From Thalassospira lucentensis MCCC 1A00383 = DSM 14000 (GTDB taxonomy: Bacteria; Pseudomonadota; Alphaproteobacteria; Rhodospirillales; Thalassospiraceae), in contig NZ_ATWN01000014.1 in assembly GCF_000421265.1 (NCBI RefSeq), positions 1 through 64,000 on the forward strand: a DNA stretch of 64,000 nt, given 5' to 3'. The notes below the pieces were generated by a model. It saw nothing but the letters and a program-made list of their open reading frames with translations. It was not told the DNA's origin and made no database searches. A program made the position numbers and the translations under genes. This document shows, one piece after another, positions 42,657 through 53,628 of the stretch (positions are counted from its first letter, which is position 1; each line of letters begins with the position of its first letter).

Positions 42657-44336
42657 ATGGCATCCTACCAGTATATCTACGTCATGAAGGACCTGACCAA
42701 GATCCTTCCGGGCGGTCGCGAACTTTTCAAGGGCATTACACTGTCCTTCCTGCCCGGCGTAAAAATCGGTGTTCTCGGGAACAACGGTGCAGGTAAATCG
42801 ACCCTGCTTAAAATCATGGCGGGCATCGAAAAGGATTACGGCGGCGAAGCATGGCCAGCCGAAGGTGTTCGTGTTGGTTATCTTGAACAGGAACCGCACC
42901 TTAATCCTGAGAAGGATGTGCTTGGCAACGTGATGGAAGGCTGTGGTCAGATTGTTGATGATCTGGCACGCTTTAACGAAATCAGCATGTCGTTCGGCGA
43001 ACCGATGACCGACGACGAGATGACGAACCTTCTCACAGAGCAGGGCGAACTTCAGGAACGCATCGATGCCGCCAATGGCTGGGATCTCGAGCGGACGCTT
43101 GATATCGCCATGGACGCATTGCGCTGCCCGCCGAAAGACGCAGACGTTAACAAGCTTTCGGGTGGTGAACGCCGCCGTGTTGCGCTTTGCCGTCTTCTGT
43201 TGGACAAGCCTGACATTCTGCTGCTTGACGAACCGACCAACCACTTGGATGCAGAATCGGTTGCGTGGCTTGAACGTCATCTGGAAGATTATCAGGGTAC
43301 CGTCGTTCTGGTGACCCACGATCGTTACTTCCTCGATAACGTTACCGGCTGGATTCTTGAACTCGACCGTGGTCAGGGCATCCCGTACGAAGGCAACTAT
43401 TCGTCCTGGCTGGAACAGAAACAGAAACGTCTTGCCCAGGAAGCCCGTCAGGAAGGCAGCCGTCAGAAACAGCTTGCGACTGAACTTGACTGGATCCGTC
43501 AGAACCCGAAAGGCCGTCAGGCAAAATCCAAGGCCCGTGTGCGTGCTTATGACGACCTCGTCGCCGAAGCCGCCAAGGCGGTGCCGGACTCAACCAAGAT
43601 CGTTATTCCGATTGCCGAACGTCTTGGTACCGAAGTTATCACCGCCGAGGGCCTGACCAAGGCATTTGGCGACAAACTTCTGTTTGATGATTTGCACTTC
43701 CGTCTGCCGCCGGGCGGCATTGTTGGTGTGATCGGTCCGAACGGTGCGGGTAAAACCACCCTGTTCCAGATGCTGACCGGCAATGATACCCCGGATTCCG
43801 GGACGTTGAAGATCGGTGAAACGGTCAAGATGGGCTATGTCGATCAGTCGCGTGCCTCACTTGATCCCAACAAGACCGTCTGGCAGGAAGTTTCAGATGG
43901 CCTTGACGAGATTCTTCTGGCGAAACGCCCGATGAGCTCGCGTGCTTATGTGTCGCAGTTTGCGTTCAAAGGTAGCGACCAGCAGAAAAAAGTCGGTCAG
44001 CTTTCCGGTGGTGAACGTAACCGTGTTCATCTTGCCAAGATGCTGAAATCTGGCTCGAACGTACTGCTGCTCGATGAGCCGACCAACGACCTTGACGTTG
44101 ATACGCTCCGTGCGCTTGAAGAAGGCTTACTGGAATTTGCCGGTTGTGCCGTGGTTATCTCGCACGATCGTTTCTTCCTTGACCGTATCGCCACCCACAT
44201 TCTGGCCTACGAAGGCAATTCGCATGTCGAATGGTTCGAAGGCAACTATCAGGAATATGAAGCGGATTATAAACGCCGCTATGGTGATCAGGCCGACCGC
44301 CCACACCGCATCAAATACAAACCGTTGACCCGCTAA
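42657..44336 (+). CDS. ettA: Energy-dependent translational throttle protein EttA (ABC-F)
   Basis: This 559-residue ABC-F protein has two ATPase domains: Walker [10 protein letters not shown] (about 41-49) and GPNGAGKTT in the second half, with [10 protein letters not shown] and [10 protein letters not shown] signatures and two DEPTN motifs. It also has the EttA linker [16 protein letters not shown] and N-terminus [20 protein letters not shown]. EttA binds the ribosomal E site and gates entry into elongation according to ATP/ADP. The ATG at 42657 fits family length and has GGATGGGG upstream. Confidence 0.95.
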   Translation: MASYQYIYVMKDLTKILPGGRELFKGITLSFLPGVKIGVLGNNGAGKSTLLKIMAGIEKDYGGEAWPAEGVRVGYLEQEPHLNPEKDVLGNVMEGCGQIVDDLARFNEISMSFGEPMTDDEMTNLLTEQGELQERIDAANGWDLERTLDIAMDALRCPPKDADVNKLSGGERRRVALCRLLLDKPDILLLDEPTNHLDAESVAWLERHLEDYQGTVVLVTHDRYFLDNVTGWILELDRGQGIPYEGNYSSWLEQKQKRLAQEARQEGSRQKQLATELDWIRQNPKGRQAKSKARVRAYDDLVAEAAKAVPDSTKIVIPIAERLGTEVITAEGLTKAFGDKLLFDDLHFRLPPGGIVGVIGPNGAGKTTLFQMLTGNDTPDSGTLKIGETVKMGYVDQSRASLDPNKTVWQEVSDGLDEILLAKRPMSSRAYVSQFAFKGSDQQKKVGQLSGGERNRVHLAKMLKSGSNVLLLDEPTNDLDVDTLRALEEGLLEFAGCAVVISHDRFFLDRIATHILAYEGNSHVEWFEGNYQEYEADYKRRYGDQADRPHRIKYKPLTR

Positions 44337-44361
44337 CTCGCGCGCAACGGGTTTGAATGAC

Positions 44362-44388
44362 AAAAGGCCACCTTCGGGTGGCCTTTTT
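44362..44388 (+). terminator. Intrinsic terminator of ettA
   Basis: AAAAGGCCACC pairs with GGTGGCCTTTT through a stable TTCG tetraloop, followed by TTTTTCTT. It starts 25 nt after the ettA stop. Confidence 0.95.
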
Positions 44389-44422
44389 CTTATGTACTTG
44401 GGGGCGTGTGATTTCAGCAGAG

Positions 44423-44453
44423 AAAAAGCCACCAACCCGAAGGTGGTGGCTTT
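44423..44453 (-). terminator. Intrinsic terminator of the mlaA-mlaC operon
   Basis: Read on the minus strand, AAAGCCACCACC pairs with GGTTGGTGGCTTTTT (one bulged base) around TTCG and ends in a T-run. It lies 33 nt beyond the mlaC stop and faces the ettA terminator. Confidence 0.88.
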
Positions 44454-44486
44454 ACCTTGATATCCAGATCGCAAAGCGAATGTTTA

Positions 44487-45137
44487 TTAGAGGCCGGTTT
44501 TTGCCTTAAGCGCCTTGGTCAGTGCGCTGACATCATCGCCATTCTGTTGAATGACAGATGTAAACTCGTCGCGCTGGGTAATGCCCATGCTTAAGCCTTC
44601 AATCGACACATCAATGATCTTGAATTCGTTTTCAAATTCGCGCATGCGCCAGACGATGCTCACCGGAGGACCATCAGGGCGGACAAATTGGGAATTAACG
44701 AACGTGTCTTTGTTGTTTTGTGTCTCGTTACCGACGACAAACTGCTCACCATTAAGTTCCTTGAACTGGTTGGCATAGTTCAAGGCCAGATAGTTTTGCA
44801 GAAGGGTGGCAAAGTTGCTGATTTCTTCTTGGGAAATTGACCGCCAGTAGCGACCAAGAACAAAGCGCGACACCACATCCATTTCAAAGTAACGATCCAT
44901 AAGAGCAACAAATTTCTTACGGCGTACGTCGTCAGGAAGGGTCTGATCGGTCAGGTCGGCAAGTGCCTGATCGGCAAGTGCTTGAATAACTTCTGATGCA
45001 CTTTGTTCTGCCGCGATCTCAACAACTTCAACAGAGGTGTTATTTGCAGCATTCACTGTCAAAGGCCACGCCGCCGCCAAAGCAAGAACTGCTGTGGCGG
45101 CGGGAATGGCGAATTTGTTTTTCAGCATGGCTATCAT
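44487..45137 (-). CDS. mlaC: Phospholipid-binding periplasmic protein MlaC
   Basis: This 216-residue protein has a signal peptide (cleavage after VNA) and an MlaC/Ttg2D domain (FVALMDRYFEMDVVSRFVLGRYW as adjoining motifs, VSIVWRMREFENEFKIIDV). It carries phospholipid between the outer-membrane MlaA and the inner-membrane MlaFED complex, which is not in this window. The ATG at 45137 touches the mlaA stop (TAAATG); a second ATG at 45128 is an equally good start. Confidence 0.92.
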   Translation of the reverse strand: MIAMLKNKFAIPAATAVLALAAAWPLTVNAANNTSVEVVEIAAEQSASEVIQALADQALADLTDQTLPDDVRRKKFVALMDRYFEMDVVSRFVLGRYWRSISQEEISNFATLLQNYLALNYANQFKELNGEQFVVGNETQNNKDTFVNSQFVRPDGPPVSIVWRMREFENEFKIIDVSIEGLSMGITQRDEFTSVIQQNGDDVSALTKALKAKTGL

Positions 45138-45923
45138 TTATTCGCTGGCGGCTTCTACCGCTTCATCGAAATCAAAAGATGCGCTTTCATCTTCGACTTC
45201 CGAGATCGGCGATGGTGTGCCGTTGCGGATGGCCGTGTTTCGCTGCTGGCGATACAGGCTGCGCAAAGCTGCGTAATAGTCGATTGACGATTTCTGCAGT
45301 TCATTGAGCTGATTAATCGTGCTGTAGCGTGCATGCAATGCAGTCGCGCCCAATCCACCCCAGTAAATGGCATTGATTGTGTCGCTGTTTTCAGCGCCCC
45401 AAGTCAACGGATTGGCGACGTAATCAACGGCGATGCCTGTCGTGTCACGCAGGTTCGATGGGCCAAGCAGCGGCAACACAATGTAAGGGCCGCCACCAAT
45501 GCCATAATGGGCAAGGGTTTGGCCGAAATCTTCGCGGCGATATTCAATGCCGAAATCTGCAGCAACGTCATTGAAGCCCAACAAACCAAGTGTGGAGTTC
45601 ATGATGAAACGCTGCAGAGAAGCTGCACCCTGATCCGGATCACCTTGCAAAAATGCGTTCAAGGAGTTCAACGGTTCATTCAGGTTGCGCACGAAACTTC
45701 CGACAGCTGTTTTAACGGGTTGTGGTGCAATGTCGCGGTACCACATTGCAGCAGGATACAGAACCATGAAGTCAACTGCACCGTTCACGCCATGAACAAC
45801 ACGGTTTACTGGTTCGATCGGGTCGTAATCACTCATGTCCTGTGCTGGTTGTGTTGAGGCACAAGCCGCCAAAAACGACAGAGACCCGACAGCACAAAGT
45901 GAAAGAAGATTTCGAAACTTCAT
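45138..45923 (-). CDS. mlaA: Outer-membrane lipoprotein MlaA (VacJ)
   Basis: This 261-residue protein has a lipoprotein signal with lipobox LAAC (C21) and the VacJ domain (YDPIEPVNRVVHGVNGAVD, AASLQRFIMNSTLGLLGFNDVA, YGIGGGPYIVLPLLGPSNLRD as separate motifs). It removes misplaced phospholipid from the outer leaflet. ATG 45923 is chosen because it gives the correct signal peptide; the frame runs on for 14 codons without a site. The acidic C-terminus (EVEDESASFDFDEAVEAASE) is presumably periplasmic. Confidence 0.94.
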   Translation of the reverse strand: MKFRNLLSLCAVGSLSFLAACASTQPAQDMSDYDPIEPVNRVVHGVNGAVDFMVLYPAAMWYRDIAPQPVKTAVGSFVRNLNEPLNSLNAFLQGDPDQGAASLQRFIMNSTLGLLGFNDVAADFGIEYRREDFGQTLAHYGIGGGPYIVLPLLGPSNLRDTTGIAVDYVANPLTWGAENSDTINAIYWGGLGATALHARYSTINQLNELQKSSIDYYAALRSLYRQQRNTAIRNGTPSPISEVEDESASFDFDEAVEAASE

Positions 45924-46230
45924 TATTTTTAGCCAACCGATGTTCGATACGTACACTGTCCCCAATTCGCCGACGCTTTTGTGTCAGAAACACAAAAAAC
46001 GCAACCCGACCTACTTCCTGCTCAAGAAGGGCGTCGTGTCGTGCCTTCGCCTCGAATATCCATGTGGGTAGCATAGGGTGAATTTAAACGCTAGCGAACA
46101 AAAAATTGAAAAGGATCAACGTCTTTTTTGGTGTGGCTTTTTTGCCATACCCCTTTTGGACAGGAAAATAGGGCTTGAGTAGATATAAATATATCTTTAT
46201 ATCTGTCTTTCGTGAACGGGAGGCGTTGCT
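45924..46230. other. 307-bp divergent region between mlaA and the ArsR-methyltransferase gene
   Basis: The region holds promoters for both directions. Apart from the long palindrome annotated at 46181-46204 it contains a hairpin GGTGTGGC-TTTTTT-GCCATACC at 46130-46151, with no clear terminator role. No small gene is supported. Confidence 0.55.
46181..46204. promoter_or_regulatory. Palindromic operator upstream of the SahR-like gene
   Basis: AGATATAAA at 46181-46189 and TTTATATCT at 46196-46204 are perfect 9-bp inverted repeats around TATATC. The site ends 26 nt before the start codon of the ArsR-type regulator. AT-rich palindromes with ATAT half-sites are typical of ArsR-family operators, and this fits autoregulation plus control of metF-metH downstream. 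Confidence 0.8.
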
Positions 46231-47196
46231 ATGGAACAGGTTCTGGCAAGATTGCGCGCGGCGGCCGAAGCAACAAGGCTTCGTCTGTTAGCGATTTGTG
46301 CCGAGTGCGAACTGACCGTGAGCGAAATCACTCAGATCATCGGTCAAAGCCAGCCACGCGTGTCCCGGCATCTAAAATTGTTATGCGAAGCCGGGCTGCT
46401 TGTCCGATTCCGTGAAGGAACTTGGGTATTCTATCGTACCCCGCATAATAGTGCGGGTGCAGATTTGGTCAGGCCGATACTTGATCTCCTTCCCGTGGAT
46501 GATGAAACGCTGTCACTTGATCGGGCCCGCCTGGATCAGGTTAAGGTCCAACGCGAACAGATCGCGACCGAGTATTTTCGGGCCAATGCGAAAGATTGGG
46601 ATCGTATCCGGTCGCTCCACGTTGACGAGGCCGTGGTCGAAAAGGCATTGCTTGATGCCGTCGGTGATCTTGCTGGTGGACGGATTCTTGATGTCGGTAC
46701 GGGCACCGGTCGCATTCTTGAACTGCTGGGGCGCAGTGCGGAAGAAGGCGTTGGCGTTGACATGTCGCGTGAGATGTTGGCGGTTGCGCGTGCGCGTTTG
46801 CAACGTGCTGACCTTTCAAATTGTTTGGTCCGTCAGGCCGACATGTATCAATTGCCCTATCCCGGCGGCATGTTTGACATCGTGATCTTGCATCAGGTCC
46901 TGCATTTTGCAGAAAAACCCGAAGCAGCAATTGACGAAGCATCACGTGTTCTGGCCCCCGGCGGGCGTCTGGTTGTGGTCGATTTCGCATCCCACGACCG
47001 TGAAGAACTGCGCGAAGAACACGCACACCGACGTCTGGGGTTTGATGATGCGGCAATTAGTACGTGGTTTCGCGCATGTGAACTTGCCCCTGACGATGTC
47101 ATAAGCCTGCCGGGCAAGCCGCTAACCGTGCGGATCTGGTCTGCCAGGGCAGATATGGAAACAGCAAAACAAAAAACACACAAGGCGGCGGAATGA
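46231..47196 (+). CDS. sahR: ArsR regulator fused to SAM-methyltransferase-like domain (SahR type)
   Basis: This 321-residue protein has an ArsR winged helix (residues 1-95; QSQPRVSRHLKLLCEAGLLV) and a class I methyltransferase-like domain (about 130-310) with motif DVGTGTGRILELL and VVVDFASHDREE. SahR proteins of proteobacteria have this architecture, sense S-adenosylhomocysteine and control methionine-cycle genes. Position directly upstream of metF and split metH supports the call. GGGAGG lies 8 nt before the ATG. Confidence 0.85.
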   Translation: MEQVLARLRAAAEATRLRLLAICAECELTVSEITQIIGQSQPRVSRHLKLLCEAGLLVRFREGTWVFYRTPHNSAGADLVRPILDLLPVDDETLSLDRARLDQVKVQREQIATEYFRANAKDWDRIRSLHVDEAVVEKALLDAVGDLAGGRILDVGTGTGRILELLGRSAEEGVGVDMSREMLAVARARLQRADLSNCLVRQADMYQLPYPGGMFDIVILHQVLHFAEKPEAAIDEASRVLAPGGRLVVVDFASHDREELREEHAHRRLGFDDAAISTWFRACELAPDDVISLPGKPLTVRIWSARADMETAKQKTHKAAE

Positions 47197-47221
47197 TCCG
47201 CAGCCTGCCCCGAAATAGTAA

Positions 47222-48169
<948 letters not shown>

Positions 48170-48215
48170 ACTCTGCACGCCAATTGCAACGCATGATAAA
48201 AATGACTGGATAAAG

Positions 48216-49283
48216 ATGATGAATGATCGCAAGGAACGCATTGCCCTGCTGCGCAAACGGGCTGAAAACAAGATTTTGATCCTTGATGGCGCCATGGGCA
48301 CCATGATCCAGAAGCACACCCTGACCGAGGATGATTATCGCGGTGAACGGTTTGCTGATTGGAAACAGGACGTCAAAGGCAATAACGATCTGCTGTCACT
48401 GACCCAGCCTGACATCATCAAGGATATTCATCTGCAATATATCGCGGCCGGTGCCGATTTGAACGGAACCAACACATTCAGCGCGACGACAATTGCCCAG
48501 GCCGATTACGCCATGGAAGATCTCGCCTACGAGATCAATTTCGAAAGTGCCAAGATTGCGCGCGCGGCCTGCGATGAATGGGAAGCCGCCCATCCCGGTG
48601 ATGTGCGGTTTGTAAATGGTGCGATTGGCCCGACCAACCGGACCGCATCCATGTCGCCAGATGTGAATAATCCGGGGTTCCGAGCCATCAGTTTTGATCA
48701 GTTGCGCACAGCCTACAAAGAAGCGGTAAACGGTCTTTTGGACGGCGGGGCGGATACGCTTTTGGTGGAAACCATTTTCGATACGCTTAATGCCAAGGCG
48801 GCTTTGTTTGCGATTGACGAAGTTCTGGAAGAACGTGGCGAAGACGTTCCGATCATGATTTCGGGAACGATTACCGATGCATCTGGCCGCACCCTTTCGG
48901 GGCAGACGACAGAGGCATTCTATAACTCTGTTCGTCATGCCAAGCCGTTCTCGATCGGCCTTAACTGCGCATTAGGTGCCGCACAGCTGCGCCCCTACGT
49001 TCAGGAACTATCGCGCATTGCTGAATGCCGCGTTTCGGTTTATCCCAATGCAGGGCTTCCCAACGAGTTTGGTGAGTATGACCAGACCGATTCGGAAATG
49101 GCCGAACTGGTCAAAGAATGGGCCGATAGTGGCATGATCAATCTTTTGGGCGGTTGCTGTGGCACGACCCCGCCGCATATCAAGGCGATTTCCGATGCGG
49201 TTGGTCAGTCCAAACCGCGTCCGTTGCCAAAGATTGAGCCGAAAATGCGCTTGTCCGGCCTTGAGCCGTTCGACGCTGCATAA
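48216..49283 (+). CDS. Cobalamin-dependent methionine synthase, homocysteine-binding part (split MetH)
   Basis: This 355-residue protein is the N-terminal homocysteine S-methyltransferase domain of MetH as a separate gene. It has [11 protein letters not shown] near the start and zinc cysteines in GLNCALGA and [12 protein letters not shown]. The MMNDRKER start at 48216 is chosen since earlier codons overlap metF and are non-homologous. The rest of MetH is encoded 38 bp downstream, a clean split at a domain boundary known in several alphaproteobacteria. Confidence 0.92.
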   Translation: MMNDRKERIALLRKRAENKILILDGAMGTMIQKHTLTEDDYRGERFADWKQDVKGNNDLLSLTQPDIIKDIHLQYIAAGADLNGTNTFSATTIAQADYAMEDLAYEINFESAKIARAACDEWEAAHPGDVRFVNGAIGPTNRTASMSPDVNNPGFRAISFDQLRTAYKEAVNGLLDGGADTLLVETIFDTLNAKAALFAIDEVLEERGEDVPIMISGTITDASGRTLSGQTTEAFYNSVRHAKPFSIGLNCALGAAQLRPYVQELSRIAECRVSVYPNAGLPNEFGEYDQTDSEMAELVKEWADSGMINLLGGCCGTTPPHIKAISDAVGQSKPRPLPKIEPKMRLSGLEPFDAA

Positions 49284-49321
49284 ACCTGATATTGAGTGCG
49301 AAAAAGAGATCGAACAGACCC

Positions 49322-51967
49322 ATGAGTGACATTTCAAGATTCATCAATATCGGCGAACGTACCAACGTTGCGGGCTCGATTAAGTTCAAGAAGCTGATTG
49401 TCGACGAAGACTATGATGCAGCCCTTGAAGTCGCCCGTCAGCAGGTCGAAAATGGTGCGCAGATCATCGATATCAACATGGACGATGCCATGCTTGATGC
49501 TGAAACGGCGATGGTCAAATTCATCAATTTGATCGCTGCCGAGCCAGACATCTCGCGTGTGCCGATCATGGTTGACAGTTCAAAATGGAATGTCATTGAG
49601 GCCGGGCTTAAATGTCTTCAAGGCAAGGGGATCGTTAACTCGATCAGCCTGAAAGAAGGCGACGAACCCTTTATCGCACAGGCCAAAATGCTGCGCCGTT
49701 ATGGTGCGGCTGTGGTTGTCATGGCCTTTGATGAAAAAGGTCAGGCCGACACGGTTGATCGCAAGATCGAGATTTGTGAACGCAGTTACCGGGTGCTGGT
49801 CGATCAGGTAGGCTTCCCGCCAGAAGATATCATTTTCGATCCCAACATCTTTGCGGTGGCAACCGGCATCGAAGAACACGACAACTATGCCGTTGATTTC
49901 ATCGAAGCCTGTAAGCTGATCAAGGCGCGCTTGCCCTATGCCAAGATTTCCGGCGGTGTGTCGAACGTATCGTTCTCCTTCCGTGGCAACAACCCGGTCC
50001 GCGAAGCCATGCATTCGGTGTTCCTGTATTATGCCACCCAGGCGGGCATGGATATGGGCATCGTTAATGCCGGTCAGCTTGTGGTCTATGAACAAATCCC
50101 CGAAGAACTGCGTGAACGGGTTGAAGACGTCATCCTGAACCGTCGTTCGGATGCGACCGACCGTTTGCTGGAAGTTGCGGACAAATACAAAGGTACGGGC
50201 GGGCCAGAAAAAAAGGCCGATCTTGAATGGCGCAAAAAACCAGTCAATGAGCGGTTGGCCCATGCCTTGATCAACGGCATTGCCGAGTTCGCCGAAGAAG
50301 ATGCCGAAGAAGCCCGCCAGCAGGCCGAGCGCCCCCTTCACGTCATCGAAGGCCCCTTGATGGATGGCATGAACATCGTTGGTGACCTGTTTGGCGCGGG
50401 TAAGATGTTCTTGCCGCAGGTCGTGAAATCGGCCCGTGTGATGAAAAAGGCAGTGGCCTATCTGATCCCGTTCATCGAAGAAGAAAAAGACGGGGTGCGC
50501 GAAACCAACGGCAAGATCCTGCTCGCCACGGTAAAGGGCGATGTCCATGACATCGGCAAAAACATCGTTGGTGTGGTTCTGCAATGTAACAACTTCGAGG
50601 TTCTTGACCTTGGTGTGATGGTCCCCACCCAGAAAATCATCGAAACGGCCAAGGCCGAGAAGGTTGATATGATCGGGTTGTCGGGTCTGATCACGCCATC
50701 ACTCGAAGAAATGACATATGTCGCAGCCGAGATGGAGCGTGAGGGTTTGAACATCCCGCTTTTGATTGGCGGGGCGACAACGTCCAAGGTTCATACCGCC
50801 GTTAAGATCGCACCGAATTATAACAACGCAGTGGTCTACGTGATTGATGCGTCGCGTGCGGTGGGCGTTGCTAGCAATCTCGTGTCAGAAACCCGCCGCG
50901 AGCAGTTTACCGCGGATCTTCGTTCTGAGTATCTTGCCATGGCGGAAAAGCACGCGGCCCAGCAGTTGCAGAAAAAGCGTTTTGCGATTGGCCATGCACG
51001 TGCCAACAAGGTGCAACTTGATTGGGACGCCTATGACGTTCCTGCTCCGGCAAAACCCGGCATTACCGTGTTTGAAGATTTCGATCTGGCCGAACTGGTG
51101 TCGCGCTTTGACTGGAAGCCGTTCTTTGAAACCTGGGAATTGCATGGTCGGTTCCCTGATATTCTCAAGGACGAAAAAGTCGGTGAAACCGCGCGCAGCC
51201 TTTATGAAGACGCGCAGGCGATGCTCAAACGCATTGTTGATGAAAAATGGTTCAAGCCGCGCGCTGTTGTGGGCATCTGGCCGGCCAACTCGGTCGATGA
51301 CGATATCGAGGTAACCCCGGCACCTGATCACAATGAACCGGTGATGCTGCGGACCTTACGTCAACAGATGTTCCGCGAGAACAACAAACGTCCGAACCGC
51401 GCACTTGCTGATTACATCGCACCAAAAGACAGCGGCAAAACCGACTATATCGGCGGCTTTGTCGTCACCGCCGGTCCGCAGGTTGAAGAAATCGCTTCCA
51501 AGCTTGAAGCCGAGCATGACGATTACAATGCGATCTTGGTTAAGGCTTTGGGGGACCGTTTCGCCGAAGCCTTTGCCGAACGCATGCATGAACATGTGCG
51601 TAAGGACCTTTGGGGCTATGCGTCGGATGAAACGCTGGCCAATGACGATCTGATTTCGGAAAAATATCGCGGTATCCGTCCGGCGCCGGGCTATCCGGCC
51701 TGCCCAGAACATACCGAGAAACGCACGTTGTGGCAGCTGCTTGATGCCAATAAAAATGTCGGCGTTGAATTGACCGAAAGCTGTGCCATGACCCCGGCAT
51801 CGTCGGTAAGCGGGTTCTATTTCGCCCACCCCGAAGCCAAATATTTTGGCCTTGGCAAGATCGAACGCGATCAGGTCGAAAGTTATGCCGAACGTAAAGG
51901 CATGACCATGACCGAGGCCGAACGTTGGTTGGCACCGAACCTGAATTACGATCCGCGTCGGGCGTAA
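49322..51967 (+). CDS. metH: Cobalamin-dependent methionine synthase, folate/B12/activation part (split MetH)
   Basis: This 881-residue protein contains the pterin-binding domain ([13 protein letters not shown]), cap and cobalamin domain (GDVHDIGKN, cobalt-ligand H409) and the C-terminal activation domain ([17 protein letters not shown]). It transfers the methyl group from 5-methyl-THF via cobalamin to homocysteine bound by the separate upstream subunit. ATG 49322 is preferred over an in-frame TTG at 49292, as family similarity starts at [11 protein letters not shown]. Confidence 0.94.
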   Translation: MSDISRFINIGERTNVAGSIKFKKLIVDEDYDAALEVARQQVENGAQIIDINMDDAMLDAETAMVKFINLIAAEPDISRVPIMVDSSKWNVIEAGLKCLQGKGIVNSISLKEGDEPFIAQAKMLRRYGAAVVVMAFDEKGQADTVDRKIEICERSYRVLVDQVGFPPEDIIFDPNIFAVATGIEEHDNYAVDFIEACKLIKARLPYAKISGGVSNVSFSFRGNNPVREAMHSVFLYYATQAGMDMGIVNAGQLVVYEQIPEELRERVEDVILNRRSDATDRLLEVADKYKGTGGPEKKADLEWRKKPVNERLAHALINGIAEFAEEDAEEARQQAERPLHVIEGPLMDGMNIVGDLFGAGKMFLPQVVKSARVMKKAVAYLIPFIEEEKDGVRETNGKILLATVKGDVHDIGKNIVGVVLQCNNFEVLDLGVMVPTQKIIETAKAEKVDMIGLSGLITPSLEEMTYVAAEMEREGLNIPLLIGGATTSKVHTAVKIAPNYNNAVVYVIDASRAVGVASNLVSETRREQFTADLRSEYLAMAEKHAAQQLQKKRFAIGHARANKVQLDWDAYDVPAPAKPGITVFEDFDLAELVSRFDWKPFFETWELHGRFPDILKDEKVGETARSLYEDAQAMLKRIVDEKWFKPRAVVGIWPANSVDDDIEVTPAPDHNEPVMLRTLRQQMFRENNKRPNRALADYIAPKDSGKTDYIGGFVVTAGPQVEEIASKLEAEHDDYNAILVKALGDRFAEAFAERMHEHVRKDLWGYASDETLANDDLISEKYRGIRPAPGYPACPEHTEKRTLWQLLDANKNVGVELTESCAMTPASSVSGFYFAHPEAKYFGLGKIERDQVESYAERKGMTMTEAERWLAPNLNYDPRRA

Positions 51968-51985
51968 AGCCCAACCGGTCGCAAT

Positions 51986-52020
51986 GAAAAACCCCGCAGA
52001 CTGCACTCTGCGGGGTTTTT
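51986..52020 (+). terminator. Intrinsic terminator of the metF-metH operon
   Basis: AAAACCCCGCAGA pairs with TCTGCGGGGTTTT around CTGCAC and is followed by a T-run. It begins about 19 nt after the metH stop. Confidence 0.96.
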
Positions 52021-52054
52021 ACGTTCTCTGGGGCCGGATGAAAATGGTGCCAGC

Positions 52055-52099
52055 CTCAGTTTATCCAGTCTCAGGTTGTCTAGTCTCAGTTTATCTTGT
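52055..52099. repeat. Three tandem 15-bp repeats (CTCAGKTTRTCYWGT)
   Basis: Units are at 52055-52069, 52070-52084 and 52085-52099. They overlap the last codons of the convergent MFS gene and the short gap after the metH terminator. The unit length is a multiple of three, so expansion would keep frame. Confidence 0.85.
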
Positions 52100-53335
52100 C
52101 GTTTCCATGAAACGACCTCGTTCTGTGATGCCAACAATCAAAATACCAATCAGCGCAAGTGACAGGTAGCCGCCGACAAGCGGGGTAACGGTCCCGTTAA
52201 ATTGCTGGCCGATGATGCCACCGGCAACCACACCAATGATCGTGCTGTAAACACCAATCATCGAAGATGCGGTTCCTGCAATCGCACCAACTGGCTCCAT
52301 CGCCAGCGAATTGAAGTTGGGCATGGTCAACGAGAAGCAGAACAATGTCACCGTCAAACCAATGCCAAACACCGGAAGGGGTGGTTGGCCATCAAAGGCA
52401 ATCGCAATCACAACATTGATCAGGCTGCTAAGCGCCATGACAAAGAGTGCAACGTGCGAGATTTTGCGCATACCAAGCTTACGCACCAGTCGCGCATTAA
52501 CGAACGACGAAAAACTCATGCAGGCTGCGATCATGCCAAACGCCAGCGGGAACCAAACGCCAAGACCATAGACTTCCGTCTCAAATATCTGCTGGGCGGA
52601 ACCGATATAGGCCATCAGGCAGGCAAACATCATTCCCATTGCGGTTGAATAACCAAGCGTCTGACGATTGGTGACCGTGGTTTTAATGTCCCGTGCAATC
52701 CGGCGGACGGATAATTTGTGACGGTATTCCGGATGCAGGGTTTCGGGCATACGCAGCATGTACCAGCAGGCAATGGCAATCGCCAGAACCAGCGTGCTGA
52801 CAAAAATCATATGCCAGTTGGCAAGCGCAAGGATCAGGCTGCCCGATGCCGGTGCAAATACCGGAAGGATAATAAACACCATCATGACAAAAGACATGAC
52901 ACGGGCCATTTCCCGACCTTCAAAACAGTCACGCGTGATTGCCATGGTCAGAACGCGTGGTGCCGCGGCTCCAAGCCCCTGAACAAAGCGGGCGATCAGC
53001 AAATGGTCGTAGCTGTCAGCAAAGATCGCCATGATCGTGCCAACGCAATATATGCCCAGTCCGACAATGAGCGTTGGACGACGGCCAAAACTGTCGGCAA
53101 GCGGGCCATACACAATCTGCATCAGGCCAAAGGCGATCATAAAGACATAAATCAGCAACTGCATGCGATTGCCGTCTTCAATGCCAAAATCGTCGGCGAT
53201 CGGGCCAAAGGCAGGCAAAAGGTTATCAATTGAAAGGGCGACAAGCCCGATGGTGATCGCCATCAGGCAGACAAATTCAGCAAATCCGGGCAGCGGACGC
53301 GCCGGAGGGGCACCCGTTGGTTGAGGTTCATTCAT
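52091..53335 (-). CDS. Bcr/CflA-type MFS exporter
   Basis: This 414-residue protein has twelve membrane helices and DHA1 signatures: motif A GPLADSFGRRP between helices 2 and 3, and the ARFVQGLGAAAPRVL region with its conserved arginine. It probably exports drugs or metabolites by proton antiport. ATG 53335 matches the family start; the frame continues 26 codons upstream without a site. The 3' end runs into the 15-bp tandem repeats. Confidence 0.9.
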   Translation of the reverse strand: MNEPQPTGAPPARPLPGFAEFVCLMAITIGLVALSIDNLLPAFGPIADDFGIEDGNRMQLLIYVFMIAFGLMQIVYGPLADSFGRRPTLIVGLGIYCVGTIMAIFADSYDHLLIARFVQGLGAAAPRVLTMAITRDCFEGREMARVMSFVMMVFIILPVFAPASGSLILALANWHMIFVSTLVLAIAIACWYMLRMPETLHPEYRHKLSVRRIARDIKTTVTNRQTLGYSTAMGMMFACLMAYIGSAQQIFETEVYGLGVWFPLAFGMIAACMSFSSFVNARLVRKLGMRKISHVALFVMALSSLINVVIAIAFDGQPPLPVFGIGLTVTLFCFSLTMPNFNSLAMEPVGAIAGTASSMIGVYSTIIGVVAGGIIGQQFNGTVTPLVGGYLSLALIGILIVGITERGRFMETTR

Positions 53336-53628
53336 AATTCGAAATTCCGTAGAAACGGTTTGGGGTGGCGCAGTTATATCTGCGTTTGCAGGCCACAGCA
53401 TGGCGTATTTCACTTATAGATGGCAATGATCGTTTTTTGAAACACGCGATGCGGCCATGCGTGTTTTCCTGCCAAATAGCGCGACGCCATAAAACGCAAA
53501 ATATATGCTGCCGGTGATGCCATAACGCTAAATTAGACATGGTGTTTACGGTCTTTACCCTTTATTCGCAGCAATCACCGATCCTATGATCCTTGTTCTT
53601 TCAATATTTGCTCGCCGGTGTTGCGGAA

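Noticed and set aside
46130..46151. Hairpin GGTGTGGC-TTTTTT-GCCATACC as a terminator or riboswitch
   Set aside because: The T-run is in the loop and not after the stem, and no gene ends nearby on either strand.
49580..50584. 334-codon open frame antisense to metH
   Set aside because: It is a shadow of the codon bias of metH, with no start signal and no family resemblance.
52091..52137. Possible short repeat protein on the minus strand across the 15-bp repeats (LRLDNLRLDKLRLAP-like)
   Set aside because: It overlaps the exporter stop region and the metH terminator and is explained by the tandem DNA repeat alone.
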